Shown in pieces: positions 41,892 through 50,784 of a stretch of DNA of 64,000 nt. A program made the translations under genes and the position numbers. Within the stretch, counting starts at the first letter, position 1; every line of letters starts with the position of its first letter. The notes beneath the pieces are model-generated. The model was given only the letters and a program-made list of their open reading frames with translations. It searched no databases and was not told the DNA's origin. The stretch is from Candidatus Ruthia sp. Plio_17_S18 (lineage in GTDB: Bacteria; Pseudomonadota; Gammaproteobacteria; PS1; Pseudothioglobaceae): NCBI GenBank assembly GCA_021730105.1, contig CP072538.1, forward strand, positions 248,001-312,000, in the 5' to 3' direction.

Positions 41892-41976
41892 GCGGGAGTG
41901 GTGGAATTGGTAGACACGCTGGATTTAGGTTCCAGTGTTGAAAGACGTGAGAGTTCGAGCCTCTCCTTCCGCACCA
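41892..41976 (+). tRNA. tRNA-Leu (anticodon UAG)
   Basis: An 85-nt class II tRNA. The acceptor stem GCGGGAG pairs with CTTCCGC and the discriminator A is followed by an encoded CCA. The anticodon arm CTGGA-TTTAGGT-TCCAG gives UAG. There is a long variable arm and the T-loop GTTCGAGCC. It reads CUA and, by wobble, other CUN leucine codons. The start of serB is 16 bp downstream. Confidence 0.95.
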
Positions 41977-41992
41977 ATATTAGGTTGTTAAT

Positions 41993-42802
41993 TTGAGCAT
42001 GCAAATTACTATTCAACACAGTCTAGATGAAAATATTGCTAAGCAAATTTCAAGCAAATTTCAAGTTTTCAACACTCATATCCGATATCAAATGGCACTG
42101 GCTAATCTTGATGATTTAAGACAACAATATCAAACTGATTTTAACTATTTACCCAAGGTTGATACTTCTAACATGAAGTTGTTTGTCAGTGACATGGATT
42201 CAACCTTGGTTAATATTGAATGCATTGATGAAATTGCTAATTTTGCCAATATTAAACCACAAGTAGCTGCCATTACCGAGCTTGCTATGCAAGGTAAATT
42301 GGATTTTGATGACTCTTTAATCAAGCGTGTTGCCTTGTTAAAAGGGCTTAGTGTTGATGTGTTAGATAAAGTTTACACTCAACGTTTATCGGTCAATCCT
42401 GGTGGTAGGGCACTTATCTCATTTTTTAAAACCAAGTCCATCCAAACGGCAGTTGTATCAGGAGGATTTACTTATTTTACCAATCGTTTGGCTCAAGATT
42501 TAGCACTAGATTATGCACGTGCTAATGTGTTAGCAGTTGAAAATAACCAATTAACTGGTGTTACAGAAGGCCTGATGATTAATGCACAGGCTAAGGCAGA
42601 TTTCATTAAGGAATTGTGCGATAAACAAGACTTGTCGTATAATCAGGTTATTGTAGTGGGTGATGGTGCTAATGACTTAAGCATGATGCGTATTGCTGGA
42701 TTAAGTGTAGCTTATCATGCCAAGCCTAGCGTTATAAAGCATGCCAATATTGTCATTAACTTCGGTGGACTGAATAAAATAATAGATTTATTCAGTCCAT
42801 AA
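41993..42802 (+). CDS. serB: Phosphoserine phosphatase
   Basis: SerB makes serine from phosphoserine. The 269-aa HAD-family protein has DMDSTLVN (nucleophile and general acid Asp), SGGFTYF, and GDGANDLSMM. A short N-terminal domain precedes the HAD core, as in gammaproteobacterial SerB. The start is TTG at 41993, with AGG eight bases upstream. The ATG at 41999 is an alternative with poorer spacing. Confidence 0.93.
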   Translation: MSMQITIQHSLDENIAKQISSKFQVFNTHIRYQMALANLDDLRQQYQTDFNYLPKVDTSNMKLFVSDMDSTLVNIECIDEIANFANIKPQVAAITELAMQGKLDFDDSLIKRVALLKGLSVDVLDKVYTQRLSVNPGGRALISFFKTKSIQTAVVSGGFTYFTNRLAQDLALDYARANVLAVENNQLTGVTEGLMINAQAKADFIKELCDKQDLSYNQVIVVGDGANDLSMMRIAGLSVAYHAKPSVIKHANIVINFGGLNKIIDLFSP

Positions 42803-42805
42803 CCA

Positions 42806-42898
42806 TCTATGTTAATTGACATTAGACATTTTGCATTATAATGGGTTTATTTTAACCTAAATCAGCTATGTTAATTGAAATTGGACATTTTGCATTAG
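42806..42898 (+). repeat. Imperfect tandem duplication of the ccmF start region (60-bp period)
   Basis: The sequence around the ccmF ATG (42868) occurs once before, 60 bp upstream (ATG at 42808), with few mismatches over about 30 bp. The upstream copy reads MLIDIRHFAL then TAA, against MLIEIGHFALV in ccmF. It looks like a local duplication whose first copy has begun to decay. Confidence 0.75.
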
Positions 42899-44772
42899 TG
42901 CTTGCCTTGGTATTTGCGTTGTTACAAGTTGTTTTGCCTACTATAGGCATGATTAAACACGACGGCATACTCTCTGACTTATCCAGACCCTTGTTATGGA
43001 TGCAATTTTTCTGGATTTTAATTGCTTTTTTCATTCTCATTAATGCCTTTTTGGTTGATGACTTTTCTGTTAAATATGTGGCAAATAATTCAAATACACA
43101 ACTACCCAGTATCTTTAAGATGTCAGCCGTTTGGGGTGCACACGAAGGCTCTTTATTACTGTGGGCTTTGATTTTAGCCGCTTGGAGCGTAGCAGTATCT
43201 ATCTTCTCTAAACGCTTACCTGCTGAAGTGTTAAACCATATTCTTATTATTCTTGGTTTAATTAGTATCGGTTTTTTGTTGTTTTTGCTATTAACTTCTA
43301 ATCCTTTTGAGCGTTTAGATATCGTGCCAATACAAGGGCTAGAGCTTAATCCATTGTTACAAGATTTTGGCTTAATTATTCATCCACCTATGTTGTATAT
43401 GGGGTACGTAGGAATGGCAGTTCCCTTTGCCTTTGTCTTGTCATCACTCATTCGTGGACAACTAGATTCTACTTGGCTCAGGTGGTCACGTCCTTGGACG
43501 TTAGTCGCATGGGCATTTTTAACATTTGGCATCACACTTGGTTCTTGGTGGGCGTATTACGAGCTTGGCTGGGGCGGTTGGTGGTTTTGGGATCCAGTAG
43601 AAAATGCCTCGTTTATGCCATGGTTAGCGGCAACAGCATTAGTACATTCTTTAAGCGTGAGTGAAAAGCGCGGTGCATTTAAACATTGGACTGTACTATT
43701 AGCCATTTCTGGTTTTTCGTTAAGTTTATTAGGCACATTTTTGGTCAGATCAGGCATTCTTACTTCAGTACACTCATTTGCTGCTGATCCTGCTAGAGGT
43801 TTGTTTATTTTGATATTTTTAGTGATTGTGATTGGTGGCTCGTTGGCATTATATGCTTGGCGTGCCTCACTCATGCAAAGCAATAATACCCTTTCTCTTT
43901 TGTCAAGAGAAAGCGGTTTATTGGTTAACAATGTCTTATTAATGGCAGCAATGTTAAGTGTCTTTTTAGGCACGCTCTATCCACTACTGTTGGATGCATT
44001 AGGTCTAGGTAAACTCTCAGTAGGCGCGCCTTATTTTAGTGCAGTGTTTGTGCCTATTATGATTCCAGCAGTATTAGCCATGGTGATTGTCCCCTTTTTG
44101 CGTTGGAAGAAAGATGCTACACAAAGGATAACGGGTTTACTAAAGTGGGTGTGGGTAGGTGTTGGTTTGTTGTTTGTTATTAGTACGTTATTGACTGATA
44201 ATGTCTCAGTTTTATTAGCTGTCTTTTTGTTTATTTGGATAGTTACACATTCACTGGTGCTTTTTTTTCAAAGGTTAAGCCAAAAAGGCAGTATGAATCT
44301 TGCTTTTATTGGCATGATTTTTGCTCATATTGGTATTGCTGTATTCTTGTTAGGCGCTACCGTGACAACTCAGTACGGTGTTGAAAAAGATATAAAAATG
44401 GACATTGATAAACCAATCACCATAGCAGGTTATGACTTTATTTTTAAAGGCGTGACACGCCTATCTGGTAAAAACTATCAAGGCAATAAAGGTCATGTAG
44501 AAGTCTATTTTGAGGATGATAAAATATCAGATTTGAGACCTGAAAAACGCCAATACGTCACTGGCATGCCTATGACCGAAGCGGCTATTGACCCATCACT
44601 ATATCGTGATATTTATATTGCATTGGGCGAGTCTTTAGAAGGTGATTCATGGAGTTTAAGAATTTATTACAAGCCACTCATACGCTGGATTTGGCTAGGG
44701 GGATTATTGATTGCATTGGGTGCATTATTAGCCGCATTTGACAGAAGATATCGATTGAGGGTGAAAGTATGA
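42868..44772 (+). CDS. ccmF: Cytochrome c haem lyase subunit CcmF
   Basis: A 634-aa membrane protein with about 14 helices that receives haem and, with CcmH/CcmI, attaches it to apocytochrome c. The tryptophan-rich WWD signature is intact (GWGGWWFWDPVENASFMPW), as is the SVWGAHEGSLLLW-type segment near residue 90. Ends with a periplasmic domain and a last helix. It overlaps ccmI by 4 bp. Confidence 0.95.
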   Translation: MLIEIGHFALVLALVFALLQVVLPTIGMIKHDGILSDLSRPLLWMQFFWILIAFFILINAFLVDDFSVKYVANNSNTQLPSIFKMSAVWGAHEGSLLLWALILAAWSVAVSIFSKRLPAEVLNHILIILGLISIGFLLFLLLTSNPFERLDIVPIQGLELNPLLQDFGLIIHPPMLYMGYVGMAVPFAFVLSSLIRGQLDSTWLRWSRPWTLVAWAFLTFGITLGSWWAYYELGWGGWWFWDPVENASFMPWLAATALVHSLSVSEKRGAFKHWTVLLAISGFSLSLLGTFLVRSGILTSVHSFAADPARGLFILIFLVIVIGGSLALYAWRASLMQSNNTLSLLSRESGLLVNNVLLMAAMLSVFLGTLYPLLLDALGLGKLSVGAPYFSAVFVPIMIPAVLAMVIVPFLRWKKDATQRITGLLKWVWVGVGLLFVISTLLTDNVSVLLAVFLFIWIVTHSLVLFFQRLSQKGSMNLAFIGMIFAHIGIAVFLLGATVTTQYGVEKDIKMDIDKPITIAGYDFIFKGVTRLSGKNYQGNKGHVEVYFEDDKISDLRPEKRQYVTGMPMTEAAIDPSLYRDIYIALGESLEGDSWSLRIYYKPLIRWIWLGGLLIALGALLAAFDRRYRLRVKV

Positions 44773-45935
44773 GTTTATATCTATGGTTTGCTTTGATGGT
44801 AATTACCTCTTCTATTTGGATAATTTGGTTTTTATATCGACCCCTTAAATCCAATGCAATGAATCTTGAGGGTTCTAATATCGCCTTAGGCAAGCAAAAA
44901 TTGCTAGAACTGGAACAAGATTTACACCAAAATTTGATTGATGAAAAACAATTTAACCAAGCCAAAGAAGAGATTGCAACAACACTGGCTATTGAGCTGC
45001 AACAAGTAAGTAACATTCAAAATAATGCCAATGATAACACATGGGTTTTGATATTAATATTGGCATTATTACCTGTCATGTCCATTGGTGTTTATCAATA
45101 TTTGACACCAAAAAGCAACATGAGTCAGCCACTTAAAAGTACAGAAAAGCCACTAAGTTTAGAACAAAGTGCTAACAAAATTGTGCAGTATTTACAAACT
45201 AACAAATATGATTATGAAGCTTGGAAAATGCTCGGACTTACGTATTTTGAGTTGGGAAATTTAGATTTATCAATAGAGGCTTATGAGAAGGCTTATCAAA
45301 TTAACCCCAAAAACCCAAGATTGTTAGTTGAGTATGCCTCTATGATGATTAGTGCTAGTGATAATCAATTTTCAGATAAATCTGTTAAGCTAATCAAACA
45401 AGCCCTAGAGGTTGAGCCAAATGCGCCAGACGTCTTGTATTTAGCAGGCATGTTTGCCGTGAGTCAGCGAGATTTTAATTTAGCCAAAGGACTTTGGCAA
45501 CGTGCACTGAATGCTCTGCCAGAGGGTAGCATTGGCCGAGTGGCCTTAGTGAATATTCTATCTGAGTTAGAAGCAGTTGAAGGGGGTCAGGATATGCCTG
45601 AGCATTCTATTAGTGTGCGCGTTGATGTATCTAACGAGGTGCTAAAGTCAAGATCTAGAGAAGGTTTTATCATGATTTATGTCAAATCTGCCAAGGGCAG
45701 TCCGATGCCAATTGCTATTAAAAAAATCAAGTTAAAAGATTTCACAGGTCAGGTAGTTTTGACTGACCAAGATTCTGTGATACAAGGTAATCAACTATCA
45801 CGCCATGACCAAGTGATTGCGGTAGTACGTATTAGTGCAACTGGATCTGCCCTGCTAGGTGTGGGAGATATACAAGTGTTTAGCAAGATTATTAATGTGG
45901 CTGACAATCCATCCATTCATTTGGAAGTAAAATAA
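44769..45935 (+). CDS. ccmI: Cytochrome c biogenesis TPR protein CcmI
   Basis: A 388-aa protein. The N-terminal two-helix membrane region is separated by a coiled cytoplasmic loop (LLELEQDLHQNLIDEKQFNQAKEEI in two pieces). A periplasmic TPR domain follows (YEAWKMLGLTYFELGNLDLSIEAYEKAYQI in two pieces), then a beta-rich C-terminal domain. CcmI holds apocytochrome c for the haem lyase. Thioredoxin CcmG and CcmH, usually between ccmF and ccmI, are absent here. Confidence 0.88.
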   Translation: MSLYLWFALMVITSSIWIIWFLYRPLKSNAMNLEGSNIALGKQKLLELEQDLHQNLIDEKQFNQAKEEIATTLAIELQQVSNIQNNANDNTWVLILILALLPVMSIGVYQYLTPKSNMSQPLKSTEKPLSLEQSANKIVQYLQTNKYDYEAWKMLGLTYFELGNLDLSIEAYEKAYQINPKNPRLLVEYASMMISASDNQFSDKSVKLIKQALEVEPNAPDVLYLAGMFAVSQRDFNLAKGLWQRALNALPEGSIGRVALVNILSELEAVEGGQDMPEHSISVRVDVSNEVLKSRSREGFIMIYVKSAKGSPMPIAIKKIKLKDFTGQVVLTDQDSVIQGNQLSRHDQVIAVVRISATGSALLGVGDIQVFSKIINVADNPSIHLEVK

Positions 45936-45939
45936 CTCC

Positions 45940-47070
45940 ATGAGTAAAACCTTAGAATTAGCAAAAAAGCTAGTTAGTATAGACTCGTTCACCCCACAAG
46001 ACAAGGGTTGCCAGTCTATTATGACCAATCATTTGAGCCGTCTTAATTTTAAAATCACTGATTTAAAATTTAGCGAGGTTGATAATTTTTGGGCAGTTCG
46101 TGGTCATCAATCTCCTGTGTTTGTGTTTGCAGGGCACACTGATGTTGTACCTGTGGGCGATGAGTCAAAATGGCACGTGCCGCCTTTTTCTGCCCAAGTT
46201 AAAGAAGGTATGTTGCATGGTCGTGGAACAGCTGACATGAAAGGCTCTTTGGCAGCTATGCTCAGTGCAACCGATAGATTTGTTACAGATTGTCCTAATC
46301 ATAAAGGCTCAATTGGCTATTTAATCACCTCTGACGAAGAAGGTCCTGCTGCCGATGGCACTGTTAAAGTTGCTCAGTATTTAAAAGAGATTAATCAGAC
46401 CGTTGATTATTGCTTAGTGGGTGAACCATCAGCTACTAGTGAGTTAGGAGATGTGATTAAAAATGGTCGTCGTGGTTCTTTAAATGGCACTTTAAAAGTC
46501 ATTGGTAAACAAGGGCACATTGCCTATCCACATTTGGCAAACAACCCTATTCACCTAGCCATACCAGCGCTGAATGATTTGTGCAATGCAGTTTGGGATG
46601 AGGGCAATGAGTATTTTCCATCCACTAGTTTTCAAATCTCTAATATCCATTCAGGCACAGGGGTTACTAATGTTATTCCGGGTGAAGGCGATGTTGTTTT
46701 TAACTTTCGTTATTCCACACAAAACACTCACGAGCAATTGCAAAGCAGAGTTTGCGTTATTTTAGACAAGCACAATTTTGAATATCAAATCACTTGGGAG
46801 CATTCTGGCTATCCATTTTTAACCCCAAAGGGCGAACTGGTTAATGCCTGTGTTGATGCAATTAAAACCGTAAAAAATATTAATACCCAATTATCCACCT
46901 CAGGTGGCACTTCTGATGGACGTTTCATTGCTCCAATTTTAGAGGCTCAAGTGGTAGAACTCGGTCCTTTAAATGCCACCATTCATCAAGTTGATGAATG
47001 CGTGTCCATACAGGATTTAGAAGATTTGAGCGATATCTATTACCACGTTTTAAAAAACATACTCACCTAG
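45940..47070 (+). CDS. dapE: Succinyl-diaminopimelate desuccinylase
   Basis: A di-zinc M20 peptidase-fold enzyme (376 aa) in lysine and meso-diaminopimelate synthesis. The metal-site motifs are visible: FAGHTDVVPVG, GRGTADMKGS and TSDEEGPA with the catalytic Glu. The C-terminal STSGGTSDGRF and NATIHQVDECV follow. Starts 4 bp after ccmI. Together with dapA in this window it supports an intact DAP pathway. Confidence 0.95.
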   Translation: MSKTLELAKKLVSIDSFTPQDKGCQSIMTNHLSRLNFKITDLKFSEVDNFWAVRGHQSPVFVFAGHTDVVPVGDESKWHVPPFSAQVKEGMLHGRGTADMKGSLAAMLSATDRFVTDCPNHKGSIGYLITSDEEGPAADGTVKVAQYLKEINQTVDYCLVGEPSATSELGDVIKNGRRGSLNGTLKVIGKQGHIAYPHLANNPIHLAIPALNDLCNAVWDEGNEYFPSTSFQISNIHSGTGVTNVIPGEGDVVFNFRYSTQNTHEQLQSRVCVILDKHNFEYQITWEHSGYPFLTPKGELVNACVDAIKTVKNINTQLSTSGGTSDGRFIAPILEAQVVELGPLNATIHQVDECVSIQDLEDLSDIYYHVLKNILT

Positions 47071-47073
47071 CTT

Positions 47074-47760
47074 ATGCGCTTTGACGTTATCACTCTGTTT
47101 CCTGATATGTTTAATGCCATTAAGGATGAAGGTGTTATCGCGCGTGCTATCAAAAAATCACACCTCTCAATTCACACTTGGCAACTCAGAGATTTTAGTA
47201 ACAACAAATACAAAAATATTGACGATAAACCCTATGGCGGTGGTGCTGGCATGGTGATGCAAGTCAAGCCCATTCGTGATTGCATTCACAAAATCAAACA
47301 ATCAAACCCAAAAACTAAGGTCATTTATATATCACCACAAGGCCAACCACTCAAACATAAACTGGCTAAAGAGTTATCTACGCTTGGATCAATCACTCTA
47401 TTATGCGGACGCTACGAAGGCGTAGACGAGCGCATTATTGAGCACGATATTGATATGGAAGTCTCCATTGGCGATTACGTTATTAGCGGCGGTGAGTTGG
47501 CAGCTATGGTACTTATTGATACAATTAGCCGGCAAATTCCAAACGTACTTAGTAATGCCGATTCATTAAACGACTCCTTTGCCAATAATTTACTAGACCA
47601 TCCGCACTACACACGCCCTGAAGTTCTTGACAACCAAGCAGTGCCTGAAGTATTACTAAGTGGACATCAGGCTAATATTGACACTTGGCGAAAAGAGCAA
47701 TCCATTAAAAAAACCCAAGAAAAACGCAAGGATTTGTTGGCTTTAATGCAACGCAAATAG
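47074..47760 (+). CDS. trmD: tRNA (guanine-37-N1)-methyltransferase
   Basis: TrmD methylates G37 next to the anticodon and prevents +1 frameshifts. The 228-aa SPOUT-fold enzyme has FDVITLFPDMF, DDKPYGGGAGMVMQ, LLCGRYEGVDERI, GDYVISGGELAA and the C-terminal HPHYTRPE. It stands alone, away from the usual rpsP-rimM-rplS neighbours, after dapE. Confidence 0.96.
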   Translation: MRFDVITLFPDMFNAIKDEGVIARAIKKSHLSIHTWQLRDFSNNKYKNIDDKPYGGGAGMVMQVKPIRDCIHKIKQSNPKTKVIYISPQGQPLKHKLAKELSTLGSITLLCGRYEGVDERIIEHDIDMEVSIGDYVISGGELAAMVLIDTISRQIPNVLSNADSLNDSFANNLLDHPHYTRPEVLDNQAVPEVLLSGHQANIDTWRKEQSIKKTQEKRKDLLALMQRK

Positions 47761-48306
47761 CTGTTGGTTTACAAGCAGATGTAACAATTTTTGATACGGT
47801 GGAAAAGCTTAGTCATTATTTTGGTACCAAGGCACGTGTCTTGCATTCTAATGATAGTATATTAAAAGCGTATATTGTCAGAGCCGATCTTATGATTGGT
47901 GGTGTGTTAATTGCTGGGGCTAAAGCACCAAAGATAATTAATAAAACCATGCTATCTTCTATGAAACGAGGCAATGTTTTGGTTGATGTTGCCATTGACC
48001 AAGGCGGTTGTTTTGAAACCTCTCATGCGACCACGCACACCGAACTTATGTTATAGATGGCGCGTTGTGCACTATTGTGTTGATAATATGCCAGGCACCG
48101 TTCCAATTACCTCTACTTATGCACTTAATAACGCAATCCTTTCAGGACTTCTTGCTATTGCCAATCAGGGTTGGAAAAAAGCACTAAGCAATGATAATCA
48201 TTTGTTACATGGATTGAATGTTTGCCAAGGAAAAGTTACTTACAAAGCTGTTGCTGATGATTTGGGATACAAATATACCGAAACAAACACATTGCTCAAG
48301 AAATAA
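47758..48306 (+). pseudogene. ald: 3' half of alanine dehydrogenase, frameshifted
   Basis: Directly after the trmD stop the sequence reads AVGLQADVTIFDTVEKL, the middle of alanine dehydrogenase. It goes on through GGVLIAGAKAPKIINK and NVLVDVAIDQGGCFETSH with the family's catalytic region. A small deletion near 48045 changes the frame, after which VVHYCVDNMPGTVPITSTYALNNA and KVTYKAVADDLG continue to a stop at 48306. The N-terminal half, including the substrate-binding Arg/Lys residues, is gone. Confidence 0.85.
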
Positions 48307-48542
48307 CAGACGATGGAATAGGCGAATCTATCTTATTCTTTCTCTCTTGTTCCTGTTTCTCTTTATATCTTTTTAGTATCTCATTTTTAAATATTTAACG
48401 GTATTATGTAGCAATTACATCTAGAAGTTAATCAAAATTTCCATAAAATAACCTCACTAATAACAATCATTTTGAGGTACCTATGTCCACATACCCAGTT
48501 GCAAATTCACTAATCAACAAATGCTCATAACTACAAGGCTAA
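48307..48542. other. Gap with little recognisable content
   Basis: AT-rich, pyrimidine-rich at 48330-48380. An ATG at 48483 with a GAGG ribosome site opens a 15-codon frame (MSTYPVANSLINKCS) then stops. It might be the first residues of a lost gene, but it is too short to assign. Confidence 0.4.
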
Positions 48543-48755
48543 GTGTCCGTTTTACTCTCTGCACTGAATCAAAAGAACACTGAAATTGATGCAATTAAAA
48601 CCAGTTTAAAAGTATTGGGCTATAACGACTTGCTTCATCTTGTGAAAACCCTTCATACTTCATTAATACGCCTTCAGGAGAAAGAAACTCCGCACCAGGT
48701 GGTAAATGCCATTACTTCTTTAGCCGTTGATAAGGTTGGTGGTAGTCCTAAATGA
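48543..48755 (+). CDS. Hypothetical 70-aa protein, doubtful
   Basis: A helical frame (GTG start; TEIDAIKTSLKVLGYNDLLHLVKTLHTSL in two pieces) in the decayed accessory stretch. Its last 80 bp overlap the minus-strand exported-protein relic. It may be the tail of a lost gene beginning at 48483. No family recognised. Confidence 0.25.
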   Translation: MSVLLSALNQKNTEIDAIKTSLKVLGYNDLLHLVKTLHTSLIRLQEKETPHQVVNAITSLAVDKVGGSPK

Positions 48756-49200
48756 TCTAAATAGTTATTAACACCATTGAGTACATACAATTCTTGTCTT
48801 CTTTTTTTTGCTGAAACATTACCACTGGATATTATTGTTTTTATTGCATCCTTTTGGCGGTCTTTTAAAGTACTAACAAGACCGATAAGACTTTGGCTAT
48901 ATCTATCTGGTCTGTCCCAGAAACTACCACCCAAATCAAATTAATCTAATATGTTTTGAAGTTTAACTGATGAATGTCTGCCACTGCTTTTTTGTAAAAT
49001 AGCTGCTAAACTTCTTGAAACTTGGATAACATACGATTTGAATGTGTTTAGGGTTGCTATCTTGCTCAAATCATCCCACTTGCTACTATCCCTACTATCA
49101 GCGGTTTCAAATTGGCTAAAATCATCAGTTGATAAAGTAGCCTGTGCCATTACCAATAGTGTGACTATGGCTAGCAATTGATTTTTTTCATAATCCAATC
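48674..49200 (-). pseudogene. Exported protein of unknown function, broken at the start and by a nonsense codon
   Basis: On the minus strand a signal peptide (KNQLLAIVTLLVMAQATLS) is followed by DDFSQFETADSRDSSKW and a helical domain down to NILD, then TAA (48941-48943). The same frame continues FDLGGSFWDRPDRYSQSLIGLV and KKRRQELYVLNGVNNYLDHLG to a stop at 48674. The natural start codon (ATG plus seven A) is one base out of frame with the signal peptide, so the start has slipped too. Not recognised. Confidence 0.6.
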
Positions 49201-49436
49201 CTATTAATTGTATAAAGAGCAACAAACGAGGTTGCACAAACGCTTATTACTGAAATTACTAATGAAGCAATAGTAATACAAAATTTCGTTGTTTCTCGCT
49301 TTTGTTCAAGTTGATAATCTTCTTTAATCCTCCATGGGTCTTCTATTGGTGGATTGATTAGCATACACGCAAGTTTCTTTCTTTTTCCTGACATGTCAGA
49401 GTAAAATGCTTTTTCAAAATTACTCTTACTGTTCAT
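49188..49436 (-). CDS. Small single-pass membrane protein
   Basis: An 82-aa protein with a charged, soluble N-terminus (KRKKLACMLINPP, DPWRIKEDYQLEQKRE) and one C-terminal helix (FCITIASLVISVISVCATSFVAL). It overlaps the start of the broken exported-protein gene and is transcribed the same way, so the two may have formed one unit. No family recognised. Confidence 0.4.
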   Translation of the reverse strand: MNSKSNFEKAFYSDMSGKRKKLACMLINPPIEDPWRIKEDYQLEQKRETTKFCITIASLVISVISVCATSFVALYTINRIGL

Positions 49437-49823
49437 AATTGCACCTAATTATTGTCATAAGGACATATTTACTTTATGCTTTATTAAAACAAATTTATGT
49501 AAAAAACTTGTTTTTTGAAAATTAGTATTTATTTGGTATAAGTTATTGTAGTAACATGCAATAACTAACTCAATCCACGATTCCAATTTAGCAAACATAC
49601 ATAACAGAATAGTTGAAAATTTCAATTGATATTCTTTGAATTTTAATAGTGTCAAGGTTGAACTTTAGAAGTTACAAGATGGCGACGCCCTTTGCTAAAG
49701 ACCTTTTTTCTAATTTCGGGACAGGTGCACTTTATCTGCGTTTGTATTCGTTGTTAAGTAATGCGTTCAACGGATGCTTTTGTTGCGCGCCAGTATTGCA
49801 TGTGTTCGTTATAAGGGGTTTGG
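49437..49823. other. AT-rich gap without a supportable gene
   Basis: Both strands hold only short frames without recognisable motifs. The stretch from about 49690 may be the ruined upstream part of the galactose-binding-like relic that follows. Confidence 0.4.
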
Positions 49824-50152
49824 GTGATACGTAAAGCTCCGGTGTTTTTAATGGTTGATGGATCTACTTTAGGCGAGGCTAAAGCTTTTTGGCAACAAGA
49901 GATTGAGTTAGATACTAATCAGCAATATCAATTTGATTATTGGGTTAAGCTAATCGTAAAGTTGAAACATAACTTTATATTGATGGAGAAAAGGCAGGCG
50001 CAGTTTATTCAGCACAGGCAGGTGCAGGATGGCTTCAAGAAAGTGTTGATTTTGTGAGTGAATCTAGTGGCGCACATATTTTTGAGCTAAAAAGCTTAGT
50101 AGTTAGTGCAGGGCAAAATGATTTTGAGATTGATGGTATTGTATTAAATTAG
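49824..50152 (+). pseudogene. Fragment of an extracellular protein with a galactose-binding-like module
   Basis: The frame from 49824 reads VFLMVDGSTLGEAKAFWQQEIELDTNQQYQFDYWVK (in pieces). After a frame change near 49950 it continues LYIDGEKAGAVYSAQAG, GWLQESVDFVSESSGAHIFEL and AGQNDFEIDGIVLN to a stop at 50150-50152. The order 'NGST..VW.Q...V..N..Y.FSFW', 'I.G...G', 'W......W.SG......L', 'GNDFALDDI' is that of a beta-sandwich module common in secreted and surface proteins. The start and most of the host protein are absent. Confidence 0.5.
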
Positions 50153-50416
50153 ATAGTTTTTAATAGTAATACTAATAGCCATGCAAACTATGGTTTTTTA
50201 ACTACACTCTTAGTGTTGACAAATAAAGGCAATGATTACATATCAGCTACAAATGGTTTAACTGTGTTTTTAATATTAGCTAATGCTTGTTTTCAAATGT
50301 CTATAAAAGCCTGCTACAGGCTATTGCTTTTTTCTCAATAATTTCTATAATCAAGCGATGTATGGAAATGAAAATTGCATGATTATTTAGATGAATGACA
50401 AAAATAGGAGAGAGAT
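50153..50416 (+). other. Leader region of the first glnK gene, with a terminator-like hairpin
   Basis: No gene. AGCCTG-cta-CAGGCT at 50308-50322, followed by ATTGC and a T-run, looks like an intrinsic terminator about 80 bp ahead of glnK. A second weak hairpin (CCAT/ATGG then six T) lies near 50190-50210. A GGAGAG ribosome site precedes the ATG at 50417. Confidence 0.5.
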
Positions 50417-50755
50417 ATGAAGTTTGTGACAGCAATTTTAAGACCGCATAAATTAGACGATGTTAGAGAGGCGCTGTCTGAGGTTGATGTGTCTGGCATA
50501 ACGGTCACTGAGGTGAAAGGTTTTGGTCGTCAAAAAGGACACACTGAGTTGTATAGAGGGGCGGAGTATCAAATTGATTTTTTGCCTAAAATTAAATTAG
50601 AAATTGCAATTGAGGCCTCAAGACTTGATGAAGTGATTAAGGTTATTAGTAATGTGGCTAATTCTGGTAAGGTGGGTGATGGCAAAATTTTTGTGACCAA
50701 TTTAGACAAAGTGGTTCGTATTCGTACAGGCGAAACTGATAGAGACGCGCTTTAA
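50417..50755 (+). CDS. glnK: PII nitrogen regulatory protein (paralogue 1)
   Basis: A 112-aa PII protein. It has the T-loop motif [17 protein letters not shown], containing the uridylylation Tyr at about residue 51, the B-loop VGDGKIFV, and the C-terminal VVRIRTGE. PII senses 2-oxoglutarate and ATP/ADP and controls AmtB and glutamine synthetase. Its partner amtB immediately downstream is destroyed, while this gene shows no damage. Confidence 0.93.
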   Translation: MKFVTAILRPHKLDDVREALSEVDVSGITVTEVKGFGRQKGHTELYRGAEYQIDFLPKIKLEIAIEASRLDEVIKVISNVANSGKVGDGKIFVTNLDKVVRIRTGETDRDAL

Positions 50756-50784
50756 GAAGTTAGCAGTGAAGAAAATATTAGCAA

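Noticed and set aside
43557-43973. A 138-codon minus-strand frame inside ccmF
   Set aside because: Shadow of the conserved WWD region of ccmF.
49455-49655. 66-codon minus-strand frame
   Set aside because: No ribosome site, no recognisable motif and AT-driven composition.
50360-50395. Sigma-54-like promoter before the first glnK (TGG ... TTGC)
   Set aside because: The spacing between the TGG and TTGC elements is one base too long and the GC after GG is missing, so it does not meet the -24/-12 rule.
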